Positions 1 to 11,147 of a stretch of DNA of 64,000 nt are shown here, piece after piece; position 1 is the stretch's first letter, and every line of letters starts with the position of its first letter. The notes under the pieces are model-generated. The model saw only the letters and a list, made by a program, of their open reading frames with translations. It was not told the origin of the DNA and ran no database searches. This DNA is from Isochrysis galbana (taxonomy: Eukaryota > Haptophyta > Isochrysidales > Isochrysidaceae). Where the stretch lies: positions 442,553 through 506,552 of the forward strand of contig CM030937.1 in NCBI GenBank assembly GCA_018136815.1, given 5' to 3'. The translations under genes were made by a program, and so were the position numbers.

Positions 1-73
1 GCGCGTTGCTGGAGGGCCCTGGGCCACTCCATCGTGACCATCGCGGGCGGCTAGCGCGCGGCACTTTGGCCCT
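1..73. repeat. Dispersed repeat, copy cut by window edge
   Basis: The first ~73 bases (GCGTTGCTGGAGGG ... CACTCC ... GGCTAGCGCG ... GGCCCT) match 43839-43907 with scattered substitutions. The copy runs off the left edge, so its full length is unknown. No coding capacity is visible. The stretch from 74 to about 499 has no supportable gene; it ends with a C-rich tract at 427-437 just upstream of the acyltransferase gene. Confidence 0.6.
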
Positions 74-499
74 ACGTGTTATCGATGCGTCACCGCACTA
101 AGATCTTCACATCTTATCAAACATCTGAGCGTTAGTGCCACTACTCGCACTAGCCCGACACTATCACGACTCTCCTCAGCGCACTTCCCCGTACACCTTA
201 AACCTTGATGCATGTTGATGCCACATACAGTATACATACACATATGTACCCTTTCAAAACTCTCCCTCGCAAACCCAAACCCCCTGCTCCCATTGACGCG
301 TTTTAACGTCTAGCTAGGGGGATCCCATCTCCCTCACGGTGCTGGCTCACGCCATCGCCTACCTATACCTCAAACACTCAACTAACTTTCTGGGCGGCTC
401 GCATGGTGGAGGGCACGCTCCCTTCCCCCCCCCCTCTCTCGGCCCGCTGGTTTCATCTAAGGTTCTAAGAGTACTTTAGCTGGGATCCGAAAGGGCTTG

Positions 500-1660
500 A
501 TGGAAAAGAACGGACCGCCGACGCGACGTGGCCGTTTGTTCCGTCGGGGGGCGGCAAGGTGGCCGACCATGTGCCTCTGCGGCGAGGAGACGGGGCCGCT
601 AAGCGCGCGCAAGCAGGCGGCAGGTCAGCGCATGCTCCGACTACTCACGCAGCTGATCCGCCACGCTGCCGACCGCACTGCGCGCCGCAGCCGGCACGTG
701 GGCGGCTTGCTCATGTTGTACATAGCGTTCATGGCGTCCACGTGGCGTACTAAATACTCAATCGAGCCGTGGGGGCCGATCTGGGCGGTTAGACTGCTTC
801 ACAGCTTCTGGAGTCGCGTGATGCAAATGTGCGGAGTCGAGAGCCGCATGATTATCCCGCGAGAGCTCGTTGCGCGGCTGCAAAGAGGCGAAATCGCTCC
901 GTGTGTTGTGAGCTTCAGTCTGCATGGTGCAATGGCGGTGGGGCACATTCTCTGTGGCATTGGACGGCAACGCCTCGTACCCGAATTGCAGTTATTCCGG
1001 CCTGTAGCAGGTGTGGCGTCTATCCTTTTCAGTGTGCCTCTCGTACGGGAGATGATACTGTTGTTTGGTGCCCGAGATGCATCAAGTCGCATGATGAGTA
1101 GGTGCCTCGAGTCTGGGCGCTCAGTCGGACTTAACACGGGAGGCATCTGGGAACAGCTTCACGTCGACGACTCTCGCGAGGTCCTCTACCTCCAGCCAAA
1201 TTTAGGTTTCATTCGGCTTGCACTTAAGCACGGTGTGCCCATCGTGCCATCGTATGCCTTCGGGGAGACGCAGCTTTATCGCACATCTAAAACACTACTC
1301 GGCTTGCGGCAATGGTTAGCTAGACGGTTCCGCATTGGCATTCCAGCAGCCCAAGGTCGTCCGTTTGGCTTGCCGTTCCCGTTGCCTGTGATGCCATACC
1401 CTGCCAAGTGGACGTATGTCGTGGGCATGCCGGTGGCTACCTCGCCCACGCCCGTGGCAAAGCCCACGGATGAGCAGGTCAACGAAGTGTTGGAACGTTG
1501 GCGTAAGGAGGTGCTACGCTTATTCAATGAGCACAAGGACGAGCTCTTGCCCCTCAGCGTTGCGCGCCACGGGCTCACGATATGTACTCGCTCCGAAGGG
1601 AAGACAAGGCTCGAATCTTTGCCAAGTTCTGGCGATGTAGGTCTCCGTAGCAAGATCTAG
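500..1660 (+). CDS. Diacylglycerol O-acyltransferase type 2 (DGAT2-like)
   Basis: A 386-aa single-exon protein of the DGAT2/MOGAT family, which makes triacylglycerol from diacylglycerol and acyl-CoA at the ER. The first true ATG is at 500. A hydrophobic stretch near residues 70-82 (GLLMLYIAFMAS) is the expected membrane anchor. The family signature blocks follow in order: FSLHG near residue 140 (normally HPHG), the glycine block NTGGIWEQL near 215, NLGFIRLALKHGVPIVPSYAFGE near 240-260, and a late RPFGLPFPLPVMP/VVGMPV block. Length is normal for the family. The usual HPHG is SLHG here: the second His is kept, the first His and the Pro are lost. The glycine block reads TGG rather than PGG. Activity is therefore plausible but not certain; monoacylglycerol or wax-ester acyltransferase are alternatives. 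The gene ends in TAG. Confidence 0.85.
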   Translation: MEKNGPPTRRGRLFRRGAARWPTMCLCGEETGPLSARKQAAGQRMLRLLTQLIRHAADRTARRSRHVGGLLMLYIAFMASTWRTKYSIEPWGPIWAVRLLHSFWSRVMQMCGVESRMIIPRELVARLQRGEIAPCVVSFSLHGAMAVGHILCGIGRQRLVPELQLFRPVAGVASILFSVPLVREMILLFGARDASSRMMSRCLESGRSVGLNTGGIWEQLHVDDSREVLYLQPNLGFIRLALKHGVPIVPSYAFGETQLYRTSKTLLGLRQWLARRFRIGIPAAQGRPFGLPFPLPVMPYPAKWTYVVGMPVATSPTPVAKPTDEQVNEVLERWRKEVLRLFNEHKDELLPLSVARHGLTICTRSEGKTRLESLPSSGDVGLRSKI

Positions 1661-1973
1661 CTAGGGTGAACTACCGTGCATTTGAGAAGTTTGCACCGCC
1701 GCTGGGAAAAAGTTTATGAGATTTGAAGTCAGGTTGATCCGAGGATCCAGCCCAGTCTTGGAAAAGGGAAAACCGATGGGTAGTGCGCACCACGAATGGA
1801 AGGCGCATGCAATAAGAGCTTGCTATTATTGGCTAATTGTGTGCTATTGGTGCGAGCCTTTGCAAAGGGCCTTTGATCTTGCTACTTGCAGAAGAGATTT
1901 TCAATGCTGTATGCTGTCCGTGTCTGTGACGAGCAGCAATGTAACGAATCCATAGGACGCCTACAAGCTATCG
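1661..1973. other. Intergenic, nothing supportable
   Basis: About 310 bases between the acyltransferase stop and the hairpin of the next retroposon-like block. No open frame with recognisable content, no repeat partner found in the window. Confidence 0.4.
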
Positions 1974-2640
1974 CCGCAACTAAGTTTATACTTGGTTGCG
2001 ATGGGGCGCGCCGGCGCGTGACTCTCCTCTCCTCCGGGCCCCCCGCCGAGGGCGGCCCCCCTGACCCCATGGACCAGTCGCCGGCGAAGCGGCCGCGTCC
2101 GCCCTCGGAGGCCGAGCAGGTGCGTGCGACCCAGGTCGCGCCACACGGCCCGTGGCCCCGGCCACACCACCCACAACAGCCATGCTGGCCTCCCCCATGG
2201 CCCATGGGAGGCAGCAGACTGCAGACCACAGGAAGACAACATCGGGCAGGCAAGACCAACACTCCATTTGGCATGCCTTATGGCAGAGGCCCCTCTCACC
2301 CTGGCCAGGGCCGCGCTGCCTCGGCGGCGCGGCCCATGGCCGGGTGGCCCTCATGGGCAAACCTCACTGACAGTCACCAACCAACATTATTCCGTACGGA
2401 TACACACCACTCTGGCCACACAGGACACAGGGAGAGACTGTCCGGCCAGACACGACGCCCAAACAGCACACACAAGCAGAACCTTCTCCACTCCTCCTAC
2501 ACCCTCTATGGGAGGCACTGACATCCCCACCGTCCGCATCCGATCCTCAGGAGCCAGACTCAGAAGGAGAAGACCAACAAATGGATTCAGACGCCATTTT
2601 CATTTTCGACCTGTCGTTCCAACAAAAACGGGCGACCTTG
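1974..2640 (+). mobile_element. Retroposon-like element, hairpin 5' end
   Basis: Starts with a hairpin (CGCAACTAAGT-ttat-ACTTGGTTGCG, 1974-2000) immediately followed by ATGGGGCGCGCC. The same arrangement, a small inverted repeat then ATGGAGCG, begins the retroposon copies at 6395, 31030, 33462 (minus), 57271 and 61353 (minus). The following 600 bases are GC-rich and proline/arginine-rich in several frames but broken. The block runs into the repeat at 2637 that also lies inside the LINE at 57.3 kb, so it is probably a decayed member of that LINE's 5' region. Confidence 0.55.
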
Positions 2641-3345
2641 TCCTCCTGTCGCATTCGCGAGCCTCTGCAGGCTATTTCGCTATTTATTTTCCGCTCTACC
2701 GTTATAACCGCGATGGTAAATCATCAATCTTCGTTCTCATGTCTATCTCTACGTCTACGACGGCTCCACGCTTCTATCAATCACTACACTTCATTCAATA
2801 TTGGTCTACCATTATATCCACGTGGCCAAGCAGCTTCTACAAGCTTCTTTCTACTCGGAATATGAATATGCTCTAGCTCTGGACTGATCACCCAGGCATG
2901 GAGATCAAGGGAGTAGTAAGCACGTGTCGATGAAGACCAAGGAAGTAGCGAGCATCTTCCTTGCTAAAGTACACTCTCAAGAACCTCAAGCATCTAGACT
3001 GTGTAAGTCTAACACCTCTGTAAGCTTCTAGACTTTTTAAGTCTACCAGCTACTCCATGGCTAAGCTACGAAAAGCTGTAGGTAAAGTGCGCGCCGCTGT
3101 GCTCGCGTTGAGACGCTATTCGCCGATGAATCTTGTAGCGATCTTCACTAAGCATGGATGAATCCCTTTCGCGCCTTTTCTGTGTGCAATCCTTCTCTAG
3201 GACGACGAGTTCTCTTCTGGCCAATTGGTTCCTTCTTTGCTCTCTCTGTTGACCCACCGTGGCTTTCGCTCCCGTGTTTATTACGTGTTGCGTGTTGCCC
3301 TTGTTTATGTTAGAAAGTGGTGTGGCGTGTCTTCGTACGCACCCA
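2637..3345 (+). repeat. Dispersed ~700-bp repeat (LINE 5' region copy)
   Basis: Nearly collinear with 57325-58017, starting at TTGTCGCATTCGCGAGCC (with differences) and ending at GTGTCTTCGTACGCAC. Shared landmarks include the ATGGCTAAGCTACGAAAAGC segment and the run of short TCTAGACT/AAGTCTA direct repeats near 2990-3045. At the second site the repeat continues into a LINE ORF1; here it ends abruptly. It is best read as a truncated fragment of that element. Confidence 0.8.
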
Positions 3346-3624
3346 GCAGCCGTCGCAGCGCTCTGCGATCGAAGCCATGCCGTGACCCCTCGTACCCTTG
3401 AGCCCCTACTGCCTTGTGTGTGGTCTCTCGCTAGTAATCACCCACTAGAGATTGACTCAATCTGTTCCTATGCACTATGCATCATGCGCAGCACCGTCAT
3501 TTTGACGGCTCGCGGCCAGCCGCGCACTGTACGCACGCGCGCGAGAGGCTGGCAGCAGATGCCAGCAGGGGCGAGGTGGAGGGCGCAGGCGACGCCGTGC
3601 GATCGCGCAGGGCTCTGTACTGCC

Positions 3625-4074
3625 CAGTGATGGTGCATCAGTTCATCAGCTGACACCAACTTCGAGGCTGATACTGATATCATAGCTGATATAAGCTGAT
3701 GGACCTCATCAGCTGATATCACCTCAAAGGTCCTGAGCGAGCAGAATATCAACTGATATCAGTGGCTTGTGTATTTGCTGCAGAGCTAAATACGACAAAA
3801 CGTCACCGTGTAGCCAATATGTGAGCGTCAAGTGGCTCAGGTGACAGCGCGTGGGCGTGGCGCAGTGCGGAGAACCAGTTCAACTCCCATCCAACCTCAG
3901 TAAAACTGAACTTTTTTGCACTTTTTTTTTGGATGTAGAAAGTAAAGGGGACTGGGTGTTTTGTTTTCTCCCCGCTCCAAGCTGCTGACAACTGATAACT
4001 GATATCAGTTATCAGCTCGAGGTGAGCTGATACTGATGTAAAAAACTGATATTAGTACTGATGCACCATCACTG
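3625..4074. mobile_element. Non-autonomous hAT-like MITE with 8-bp TSD
   Basis: A 450-bp element bounded by perfect 18-bp terminal inverted repeats CAGTGATGGTGCATCAGT (3625-3642; reverse complement 4057-4074). It is flanked on both sides by the identical 8-bp duplication GTACTGCC (3617-3624 and 4075-4082). CAGTG termini and an 8-bp duplication are the hallmarks of the hAT superfamily. No transposase frame is present. The interior is rich in short CTGATATCAG-type inverted repeats, including a perfect 24-bp palindrome at 3992-4015, so the single strand could fold extensively. Intact ends and duplication suggest a recent insertion. Confidence 0.92.
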
Positions 4075-4394
4075 GTACTGCCTGTCCGGGGGTAACCGTG
4101 CCCGGGGAACGCAGGCGCGCGTCGCACAGCGCGACCTGTGGTGCACTTTTGTGGTCGACTTCAATTTCGAATTTCGCACGAGCGCGAAAACGTTTTTGGG
4201 TCTGTGTGTGTGTGTTGGATGGCGTCGAAAATGTGCATATTTCTTATAAGATTCTGCCTAATATACCCATTTCCAGTGTGATTCCCTAAAAATCGCGTGA
4301 TAAAACCTCAATCTTGACTTGGTGAATTTTCACCCTTAGAAGTTAAAAGGCGTGTTTGACCGCCCTAGTCCTAGTCTTGTGTCTTGTGTCTTGT

Positions 4395-4507
4395 GCGTCA
4401 GAAGCAACAAGGGGAACTGTTCGTCAACTGTCAACTGTGATTGTGGGCGCGTACCTTACATGAATATTCATGCCTACGGCTTTCAAGTGGGTAGGAATAC
4501 AACAGAG
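4395..4507. repeat. Dispersed ~110-bp repeat ending in AATACAACAG
   Basis: GGGGAACTGTTC ... GTGGGCGCGTACCTTAC..GAATATTCATGCCTAC ... GGAATACAACAG is shared with 26716-26826 at high identity. A weaker match to the AATATTCATGC...AATACAACA end occurs at 61410-61441. Here it runs straight into a GA microsatellite. It resembles the terminus of an unidentified mobile element. Confidence 0.65.
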
Positions 4508-4960
4508 AGAGAGAGATAGAGAGAGGAGAGAGAAGGGGCAAGGGCAAGGGGCGGCAGGAGCTCGCGAAGCGAAACCGCCTCTCCCCTCTCTCTCCCGCGG
4601 GACGATTCTAATAGTAAAAGGAGTCGTAGTAGTAGATCAGCCCTTCAAGATTAGTTTTATTGTTTTCGTTCTCCGATAGAAGCAGTCGTTTCGCTCCCCC
4701 CCTCCCCCTGCGCCCCTCCTCTCCCTGCCTCTCCCTCTCTCTCTCTCTCCCTTCTCTCATGGCTTTCGTCGTCCCCAATATGGTACGAGACAGGCCGACA
4801 GGGGGGGGGGGGGGGGGGGGAAGCGGGGAGAGAGAGAGAGAGAGAGAGAGAAGAGAAGAGAAGAGAAGAGAGAGTAGAGAGAGAGAGAGAGAGAGGGAGG
4901 GAGGGAGGGAGGGAGGGAGGGAGAGAGAGAGAGAGAAGTGGGGGAAGGGATAGGTCGGTC
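4503..4960. repeat. Purine-rich low-complexity tract upstream of EF-hand gene
   Basis: Contains GA dinucleotide runs at ~4503-4535, a pyrimidine run at ~4690-4755, a G20 homopolymer at 4801-4820 and a GA/GGGA run at 4828-4935 ending about 45 bases before the ATG at 4982. Similar tracts lie next to the starts of the transporter, PQ-loop, channel and PH-domain genes, so this may be promoter or 5'UTR sequence. Open frames in it are repeat artefacts. Confidence 0.7.
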
Positions 4961-4981
4961 CCCTGCCGTCCCCCGATCCAC

Positions 4982-6136
4982 ATGAGTGCCTCCCACCTCT
5001 CCCGCAGCCTCTCCCCTGCCCCTATCGCGCCAGAGCACGTTCGGAGAGTCTTTCACACTCTCGATTCCGACCTGGATGAGCTGGTGGGGCTTCACGATCT
5101 GCTCTCCTTCGTGCACAGAGCCAATCTTCCCTTCTCAGAGGAAACCTTGCGCTCCATGTTCGCCGAGGCCAATGTGACTGGCGACGGTTACCTCAATGAG
5201 GACCAGCTCGCCAAAGCTGTCTCTGGGAAGTTCAGCTACAGGAAGCACAATGAGGACTGGCTTGCGCTCTTCGAGGCGATGCCACGCTCTCCATCGACGG
5301 GGAGGATCACTGCACTGCAGAGCCGTCAGCCGCTTCGTGAGAGGATCACCGCTTCATTTGAGAAGGAGCGCGAGATCCTCACCTTCACGCCAACGATGCA
5401 CACCAATAGCTCGCGCGCCGGCTCCCGTAATAAGAGCCGCTCTCGAAATTACACGCCTAGCAACGCACCTGCTGTCTTTCACGGCTTCGAGCAGCTTGCT
5501 GCGTTTGATGCCGCCATTGAAGAGCTTGAGCGGGCCTCTGAGGCCGAGGGATGGAGGGAACGGCTCCTTGGCGAGGGCGCGAAGCCGCAGCCGGCTAGAC
5601 GTCCCTACTTTGGGCTGCACAAGCAGCCGTGGAAGCCGTCCATCCAGCGCAACGTGATCCCGGTAAGAGTTGACGGAGAGATCACGCGCACTGGACCGCA
5701 CGCCGCGCCAATGAGGTGGCAGGCCACTGAGAACCAGGGGCCTTCAAATGGTATCGGGCTGGCAAACTCGCGCACCGCCAGGTTGCACGACGTCCACGAG
5801 GGAGTGAAGCCGTTCGTCACTGTGTTTGCGAAGAAGCCGATCCAAAAGGAGAAAGCGATTATGGCTCAGGACAAGGTGGAGCAAGCAGGGAAGTATGTGG
5901 AGCCGGCGACACGCGACGTGCTCTCCGGTTACCCCGGCGGCTATTGCTTTCGTGTGGATCGACCTCCCCTTGATAAGCCGCCCTTCAAGACTCGCTTGGG
6001 CAACGTCTGGCCAAAGCATGAAGGCCGCCCACCATCGGACTTGCACGAGGAGTATTTCCCGACTAGGCTTGCCACGACTGAGAATCTCTATCCCGGGGGA
6101 CCACCCCATTACACCGTCTCCGCCAAATTCACATAG
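4982..6136 (+). CDS. EF-hand protein, possibly ciliary
   Basis: A 384-aa single-exon protein. Two EF-hand-like loops sit in the first 80 residues: DSDLDELVGLHD near residues 29-40 and NVTGDGYLNEDQL near 64-76. The second has the better Ca-binding ligand pattern. The rest is basic, with many Arg/Lys, Pro and Tyr-Pro-Gly motifs toward the C terminus (LSGYPGGYCF, NLYPGGPPHYTV). N-terminal EF-hands with a basic proline/glycine tail are reminiscent of flagellar microtubule-associated proteins such as the EFHB/CFAP21 group, but I could not match a specific family. The function as a calcium-responsive structural protein is inferred. The ATG at 4982 is the first in frame after the purine tract. Confidence 0.7.
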   Translation: MSASHLSRSLSPAPIAPEHVRRVFHTLDSDLDELVGLHDLLSFVHRANLPFSEETLRSMFAEANVTGDGYLNEDQLAKAVSGKFSYRKHNEDWLALFEAMPRSPSTGRITALQSRQPLRERITASFEKEREILTFTPTMHTNSSRAGSRNKSRSRNYTPSNAPAVFHGFEQLAAFDAAIEELERASEAEGWRERLLGEGAKPQPARRPYFGLHKQPWKPSIQRNVIPVRVDGEITRTGPHAAPMRWQATENQGPSNGIGLANSRTARLHDVHEGVKPFVTVFAKKPIQKEKAIMAQDKVEQAGKYVEPATRDVLSGYPGGYCFRVDRPPLDKPPFKTRLGNVWPKHEGRPPSDLHEEYFPTRLATTENLYPGGPPHYTVSAKFT

Positions 6137-6390
6137 AACTAGGATGGGCCACTGCTTTCGCTCTTTCGGCGAGCAGTCGGGGGTGATGCCAGGGGAAGAT
6201 GTCGAGATGAACGTGGGCGTGCGCCACAATGTGCAATAGGGATGAATTGCACAATGTGGTTCATCGCCGAGCGCGGTCTATCACAACAAAATCCTAAGCG
6301 CATTTGCGCTGCTATGAAAAAGTAAAGCAGAATGCCAGCCCTTGATGCTCATATGACATCACAAATCTCGGCTCATATGACATCACAAAT

Positions 6391-7790
6391 CTCAACTATC
6401 TTTAAAAAGATAGGGTCATGGAGCGCGCCACGCTCCCCTCCTCTCTCTCCGCCCATCCCCACCGCGCCGGCCGACCAAGTGATGGCCGACGCCATGCAAC
6501 CGCAGCGTCCTCATCCTGAACCCTCGCCCACCCAGGTGGCTGCGAGCCGCCCCTCGCCACACGCACAGAGCCACGCACAGTCTAGCGCCAACCTCCACAC
6601 AGCACACCACCCACACCAGCACAAGCACAACCATCACACCAAGAGACAGGAACAGAGGGAGCCTCGGGGCCCATCATCCCATAGGGAAAACCTCTGGGCT
6701 GGGCCCCTACAACGCCGCGGCACTGACCTCGTGCGCAAGCACGAGGCGCAGACCCGGCCGATCGCAGAGACCACCAACACACCACATGCTGAGCCCTGCA
6801 GCACCAGCACGAGCTCCATGACCTAGCAACATGAACTAACGAGCGCCCACGCAGGGGTCAGTTGCTGAGACCCAGGAGACTGCATGGGATCACACCAACT
6901 GGGCCACGCACATCCCGCGCGCCCACGACGACGCACAAGAGCCGCGACAGCGGCCGCACCCGCCGCAACCAGCAACACATACGCATACGACAACAACAAG
7001 GCACCAGAGATGGTGCATGCCAGGCCAACTCGCAAAACGGAAAACGGAGGAAACCGACAAGGGTCCCACCCCACGCACAACGTCTCACCAAGCACCCAAA
7101 AAAACTGACCAAAAGGCCCTTACCCCACGGACGCACTCAGGCAACCCCTCAAGAAGGGGATGGACAAGAAGAAGAGCAAGAGCAAGAGTACCAGACGGAT
7201 TTCTCGCAAACAAATCATCATGGGGCTGTCTTGCCCCTGTGCGTCCCCGTCCGTCGTGTGTCACTATGCAGGCTGGAAATTGGTACTCTTCATGTCACGC
7301 CGAGCCCTCAACCACTCTCACTCCTCACTCACAGTCCCCACACTCCCACACACACAGTCTCACATCAGACACAGTACCACCTCCCAAACCACAGCCAGTC
7401 CCAGCCACTGACTTCCCAGTCGATGCCCTCGAGCAACAGAGGACATGTCTTGAGGCGGCGTCGCTGCCCATGCCTAGCGCAAGGGTATAGCGCCCCCACT
7501 CAGACATCTCCTTCCCCACAGCTCCTCTCTGAGGAGTTGCTCCTCTCCCTCCCATTAGGCCCCCTTGCCTGCGAGACCAGAACAGGATCCTGGCGTAGGG
7601 GGCTGTCTGAGTGTGGAGGGAGGGGCGCTCTGGCTAGCGCAGGTAGAAAGCTAGTGAAGAGCTGGGTGGCATAAGGGGGGAAGGGTGCTTGCGCTTGCCG
7701 CGGCAGGGTGTCCTGTCTTGAGTGAGCGCTAGTCCCGTTCCTTTGCCGCGCCGCGACCCATAAAAATTTGTTAAAAATTTAAATTTATTT
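6391..7790 (+). mobile_element. Retroposon copy, degenerate ORF, shared 3' tail
   Basis: Begins with a hairpin (CTATCTTT-aa-AAAGATAG, 6395-6412) followed by GGTC and ATGGAGCGCGCC at 6418. Ends with the ~300-bp 3' block shared with the copies at 31030-32160 and 60219-61353: a frame ending VLRRRRCPCLAQGYSAPTQT...KLVKSWVA-stop, then the tail CGCGACCCATAAAAATTTGTTAAAAATTT. The 5' and middle parts differ from the other two copies, and the frame opened at 6418 is not maintained; an open stretch at 6862-7674 carries the conserved C terminus. No clear target-site duplication seen. Confidence 0.75.
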
Positions 7791-10700
7791 ATGTTCTCCC
7801 GCCGACCCGCCGAGGCTTGTGCTGCCGTATGCCCATGTTGCTCTGCTCTTTCACGAGGTGTGGGTGACCCGCCACCACCGGGGGGGGGGGGGGGGGGGGG
7901 GAGCAAGGGGCGGGCGTGTGTGCGCTTGTGTAAGGTATGTGTTGGGGGTGGAGGGGTGGGAGGGGGAAGAAGTCACGACGGTGGGTGGTGGGTGGGGAAG
8001 AAGTGGGGATTGAAGAAGTCCCCACTCGCTCCCCACCTATGGCTTCTATCTTGCTTTAAGGATGGTTGGTCAGCGTATTGCAAAACCACAAACACAAACA
8101 TGTATCAGTAATGCAACTGTTGAAGATGATATTCCGAGCACATAACTCGTCTCGTACTACAAGGATGTGCACCGCGTTTACTTGCTTCTGCTGCTTGCCA
8201 TCAACCATCAACCATCAAGAAGATCTCGGGACAATTGCTGTCGCATGTGCTTGTGAAGGCATACGGGCAGAACGGCGCCGTGTTCGCTTTCTCGAAAGCT
8301 GCCAAAGTGAGGAGTCCTTTGTGAAACGGAAAGCTCAAGCAAGGCAGTACATAGTGCGCAGTATGCGTCTCCTAGAAGTACACAAGGAAGCAAGTGCACG
8401 TGCAACGTATGCTGCACATCTGTACCCGCCGTCGTGATTGAAGATCAGAGTTTGGAGTACCAGCATCAGACGTGAAATCACGCAACCATGGATGTTTGGA
8501 GGAGGAGGAGAGCCAGTGAGCAAAGAGTGTGAGTCCCTTCGCGCATGCCAACCGGATGCTGATGTGCATCTTTGCACTTGCTAGAGAGCAGGGTACTGTG
8601 CATGCCCACATCAGCGTTGAGTACGCGAAGTCCCTCGATGGGGAAGCGTCACAAAGGATTCATATGCAAGAACTTTATGGCGGGCAACGTTCAAGGCCCC
8701 GCTAAATGCTACGAAGATGGATTAGCTTGTCATCGAAGCACCGTGGCTGCGTATGAGCGGATTCCTCGGAGTGAATGTGTTCGTGGAGAGCTGCTTCTCA
8801 CGCGTCGGTCTGCGAGGACGGAAACGATCCGCCCATACCTACGAGCATAGTGCGGGTGTGTCGGAATGGGTAGACGATGAGGCTCACGGACCTGATGGAG
8901 GTCGGGGTACATCTTCCTTGAAGCCGACCGGCCTGGCGAGAGCACATCACGGCCTGGCGAATGGGAGGCGCTCACAACCCATGACCGACGCGGATACCTG
9001 CCAGAATGGTGATTTCGCTGACGAGTGCTTCGTCCTGTCCACACGGATCGACGAAGGTCCCGCGGCGGCGTTTGCAGCATAGTTGACTCGGCCTGGCAGC
9101 CGGTGGTGATGGATTCCGATCCATGCAACGCCAGCAATGACTGGGAGGAGTATGAGAGTGTTGGTGGCGATTGCAGCTCCTGCGACGGCCCCGCCAGCGA
9201 TGCATACCGCTCCCTGCCGTACTGCGCGCGCTTTCACCCTGGGCAGTCTCATGGTTGAGGCGTACGTAGGGCGTCGGCCTTGGCCCGGATGCTCCGCGCT
9301 CCTGCACCAATGGCCCGAGCGCTCGGGGGAGGGACGCCGGGAGACAGAGATCTCGCGTGGAGGAGAGGTGAAAAAGCGGAGGTTCCTTGCTTGCCTCCTT
9401 CCTTACTCTCGCCGGCATACCGATCGACCCGCACCAAGAACCTGAGGAGGGAGAAAGGGAAGAAAGAACTCTTGGGTCGAGTCGCTCTCTTCCCTTTGAA
9501 AAACACTCCAGAAAAGGGATGGAAGAGGGGGGGGGGGGTGTTAGAGGAGGAGGGAGATCTCTCTTAAAACCCGGGAGAGAGAGTTGACGGAGAGAGCGAG
9601 GGAGGAGAGAGAGGTAAGAGGAGACACTGAGAGGAACGACACAACAAGAGAGGAAAGAGACAAGAATAGAGGGTAAGTGAGAAGGGGAGGAGGAGAAGGA
9701 GGGCAGGAGAGGGGAGAAGGGGAGCGAGACGAAACGAGAAGGAGAAGGAGAGGAGAAGAGGGAGAGGCGGAGGAGGAGAGGCGGAGAGAGGAAACAAGAG
9801 GAGGAAGCCGACGTGAGGAGGAATTAACCCTCGTATATGCCTAATCCACCAGGTGGACGGTGGACGATGAAGCCATTTATAGTACAAGTGGCTATATGGG
9901 GAGCCTCTAGGGGCCGTGGGAGGGCTATAAGGGCCCTCTAGGGCTGATGTGAGGCCCCCTACCGGCTTGGATTCGTCAATTATGCTTGGTTTTGGACCAA
10001 AACCAAATTTTGGAAGCGCGGGAGAACGTTGCCACGAAAACTTGGCGGGAGCCCCCTGCCCCTGCCCTTCATTCAAGATTGTGCCCCGAATGAGACTTGC
10101 CACGAACAAGTATCCGCTATGATTCGACAGTTAAAAGACATCCCTCGCTCACATGCACGCCCTCGTCCGCGCCTCGCCATCCATCGCTTCGCACATGAGC
10201 CCACACATGCATCATGGCGTACAAGCCCCATTGCACACCACCCGTTGCCCGACCCCACTTTGACCCATGGGGTGAGCATGTGAGCATGGCTCGCGTCTGC
10301 GGCAACGAGCGCGGTCAGCCTGCCTTCCTTCCTCCGTCACTTCCTTGCCTCTCGCCTCGCCTCCGCCTCGCGAAGCCTCCGCTTTCCACTGCCCCTCATC
10401 CTTCCCCATCAATGACACTCACTCATGCATGCGTATGCCCGTTGTTCTCTCTGTCTCTGTCGTTCTCTCCACCGCTCCTCCTACCTTTGAGGGCTGAGCC
10501 TCCTCGGGGTTTTGTTTTTGTGTCGGTTACGTGATCGGCGGTTGAGTCGGTTACGGCGGTTGCTGAGTCGTTTGAACGGACAACGGATCGTGCAAGGGTA
10601 GAGACCCCTAAGAGACAAGTAACAGGACAGCTTTTGCCACTCCTTCTTGGATATTGTGAGGGATATTTGGGCGAGAATTCGTGGATGTCCTGGCTTGCTA

Positions 10701-10991
10701 CTCCTACCTACAACCCAGGATGCGCTTCAAACACGGCCAAATACGGCCGCACTGCCGCGCGGGCGCGCGGGTTTATTTCAGGGTCCTGGGGCCTCGCCAC
10801 ACCTGCGCTGACTCAGAGCCTCCTTGAGGACGGTGTTGTTCACGGAGCGGAGCAGGGGTAGGGATGAGGGGGGAGGGGGGGGAGGGGGGGGGGGAGACAA
10901 CATCCATCATCTATCGTCCCCACTTTTCATAGCTAGCCACGCTGGCCTTCTCTCATCCTTTACGAGTCCTCGCCTCTTCTCACCTGTGTCT

Positions 10992-11053
<62 letters not shown>

Positions 11054-11147
11054 GAGGAGGGGGTGGTTGGGGGGGGGGGGGGGGGTACAAAGCCAGGGGG
11101 AGGAGAGGGGGCGAGCGGCGCGCCGGCTCTGGTTTCGTGGCAAGGCG
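7791..11147. other. Long intergenic region, low-complexity tracts
   Basis: No gene can be supported in these ~3.3 kb. It holds a G22 homopolymer at 7880-7901, a GA-rich stretch at ~9500-9810, a C/T-rich stretch at 10320-10490, and a fragment near 10700-10735 (ACAACCCAGGATGCGCTTCAAA) matching 35766-35790. A G-rich run at 10868-10895, a GA run at ~10999-11050 and a G-run at 11070-11086 precede the transporter start. Short open frames at 8066-8437 and 8572-9082 have no recognisable motifs; if coding remnants exist here they are too decayed to name. Confidence 0.5.

Noticed and set aside
8066-9137. Several 80-135-aa frames on both strands
   Set aside because: They overlap each other, have no motifs, and show no splice-compatible continuation; not supported as a gene.
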